A stretch of 64,000 bases of DNA. It comes from Candidatus Rokuibacteriota bacterium. GTDB taxonomy: Bacteria > Methylomirabilota > Methylomirabilia > Rokubacteriales > CSP1-6. The notes under the pieces were generated by a model, which did no database searches, had not been told where the DNA came from, and was given only the letters and a program-made list of their open reading frames with translations. Each line of letters starts with the position of its first letter. Within the stretch, counting starts at the first letter, position 1. The DNA lies in contig JACPCW010000075.1 of NCBI GenBank assembly GCA_016184365.1, positions 164,351-228,350 on the forward strand, in the 5' to 3' direction. A program made the translations under genes and the position numbers. Positions 63,252 to 64,000 of this stretch are shown here, one piece after another.

Positions 63252-63394
63252 CTCGCCGCCCGCGGTCCGGGACGGACTGTCGGCGATGAAACGTCAGAGT
63301 GTCAGCGTTCGGTCATCGGCTGCGGGGTCGCCGCACGGAACCCGCAGAAACGCCGCGCCTTCGCGGCGCTCCGACCGTGGCATATAGCTTGCCG

Positions 63395-63682
63395 ATGTCG
63401 GGGGTCATGCCGAAGGCGATTCCCGGCCCGACGTTCAAGATGGACAACTCGCTGCCGTGCGGGTGCCGCATCGGCCGCGACGACGGCACGCTGAAGTTCC
63501 GGCTCTGGTACTGCCCGCCGCACGCCGCGGCGTTCGAGATGCTGGAAGCGCTGCGGCTGAATCTCTCGGCGCTCGACGAGCTCATCAACAACGCGCCGCC
63601 GAGGCCGTACGACCTGAGCCAGGCCATGGATGCCGGCATGCGCGCGCGGATGGCCATCCGTCGCGCCACGAGCGGCATCTGA
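63395..63682 (+). CDS. Small Cys/His-containing protein, unknown function
   Basis: 95 residues from ATG at 63395, or 91 from ATG at 63407; a GTG-type start at 63299 would be longer. DNSLPCGCRIGRDDG and FRLWYCPPHAAAFEML hold Cys-x-Cys and Cys-x2-His, which could bind zinc. The C-terminal half is helical (LEALRLNLSALDELINN). No family recognised. Last protein gene in the window. Confidence 0.6.
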   Translation: MSGVMPKAIPGPTFKMDNSLPCGCRIGRDDGTLKFRLWYCPPHAAAFEMLEALRLNLSALDELINNAPPRPYDLSQAMDAGMRARMAIRRATSGI

Positions 63683-63740
63683 ACTCACCGCTTCTTAAGT
63701 AGCCGATAAATAAGTATCATTTGACGCCTGGGCGCGGCGT

Positions 63741-63768
63741 TTGACAGCGTCGCGGGCAGGTGTACAGT
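63741..63768 (+). promoter_or_regulatory. Strong promoter P1 (probable rRNA operon)
   Basis: TTGACA (63741-63746), 16-base spacer, TACAGT (63763-63768). The AT-rich block before it could act as an UP element. Confidence 0.6.
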
Positions 63769-63839
63769 GAGCATCTCATCGCGCTGCTGGGACGCGCCGC
63801 CGCCAGGGCGGCGGCCGGCTCCTTCGGGAGCCATGATCG

Positions 63840-63868
63840 TTGACAAGCCCAGTCGGTGCTGGTACACT
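63840..63868 (+). promoter_or_regulatory. Strong promoter P2 (probable rRNA operon)
   Basis: TTGACA (63840-63845), exactly 17 bases, TACACT (63863-63868): the closest match to consensus in the window. It is 99 bases after P1, the tandem arrangement typical of rrn operons. Confidence 0.65.
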
Positions 63869-63912
63869 CACGTTTTGCTGCGAGTAGGTCACCTTCCAAG
63901 TTGACCGCAAGC

Positions 63913-63925
63913 GGTTCTTTGACAG
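63913..63925 (+). promoter_or_regulatory. boxA-like antitermination element
   Basis: GGTTCTTTGACAG matches the boxA element (core TCTTTgACA) found upstream of 16S rRNA genes, where NusB/NusE bind the RNA. It lies 45 bases after P2. Together these point to a 16S gene within the next few hundred bases. Confidence 0.55.
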
Positions 63926-64000
63926 CTGGATATGCTACTGGCTCACCGACAAGGTGTGAGCACCAGTCCGTTCTACGAGAATCGAGCCTTGCGCCCGACC

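Larger units (their letters stand above)
63683..64000. other. Noncoding end region with rrn-leader features
   Basis: 318 bases without a credible gene on either strand. After an AT-rich stretch (about 63690-63722, UP-element-like) come two strong promoters and a boxA-like site, listed separately. The GC-rich inverted segment around 63795-63825 (CGCCGCCAGGGCGGCGGCC) could fold. No 16S sequence is reached before the window ends. Confidence 0.55.

Noticed and set aside
63741..64000. 16S rRNA or tRNA gene in the last 300 bases
   Set aside because: No recognisable 16S 5' end, cloverleaf or CCA end; only promoter and boxA-like sequence.

Overview
The window is one dense bacterial chromosome segment. 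It has high G+C, many GTG starts, 1-8 base gene overlaps and almost everything on the + strand. It is a core-genome region, not a mobile island: I see no phage, transposase, plasmid or CRISPR genes. The gene content (non-mevalonate isoprenoid genes, a small PurL with separate PurS and PurQ, a B12-type radical SAM protein, an ETF-quinone-oxidoreductase-like Fe-S protein, multihaem cytochromes) fits a deep-branching soil or subsurface lineage. Candidatus Rokubacteria/Methylomirabilota is my best guess, but it rests on gene content and style, not on a marker tree.

Layout. 1-4.9 kb: tail of a DUF2993-like gene, nth, rplM-rpsI, argC-argJ. 5-16.3 kb: the rpsB-tsf-pyrH-frr-uppS-cdsA-dxr-rseP-ispG run, ending with a thin [2Fe-2S] ferredoxin and proS. 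16.3-28.5 kb: the rimP-nusA-ylxR-infB-ylxP-rbfA-nrnA-truB-ribF and rpsO-pnp-M16 peptidase clusters. 28.8-41.6 kb: a nearly complete purine cluster, purB-C-S-Q-L-F-M-N-H, a MerR/TPR protein, then purD-E. 41.6-49 kb: tsaC, mobA, thiI, an RNA-processing-type metallo-beta-lactamase, a threonine aldolase, rpiB-glyA-nrdR. 49-64 kb: a looser, partly accessory region with a radical SAM protein, a PRTase, tsaB-rimI, two c-type cytochromes, meaB with an Fe-S membrane oxidoreductase, lipoproteins, a cupredoxin and a hybrid histidine kinase. The last 300 bases hold tandem strong promoters and a boxA-like element, consistent with the leader of an rRNA operon lying just beyond the window.

The main find is an intein of 370 residues with an intact-looking two-motif LAGLIDADG endonuclease inside IspG (GcpE). 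It sits exactly before the third [4Fe-4S]-ligand cysteine, so splicing must regenerate an invariant catalytic residue. Next are two families of small dispersed repeats. Family A is a hairpin with an invariant 7-base loop and covarying arms, found around nth, purM, purN and rpiB; a related two-hairpin insert lies in frame inside purH. Family B ends in a GTG that serves as the mobA start codon. Three genes need checking against reads: purF has lost about 25 codons and its frame, the metallo-beta-lactamase gene has a one-base shift in a G5 run, and purL has no ATG, GTG or TTG where its N-terminus should begin.

Together the genes describe translation and ribosome maturation, RNA turnover, lipid precursor and isoprenoid synthesis, de novo IMP synthesis, tRNA modification (tsaC, tsaB, thiI, truB), one-carbon supply (glyA) and a modest redox/electron-transfer section. 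Positions, motifs and overlaps were read by eye; no database search was run.
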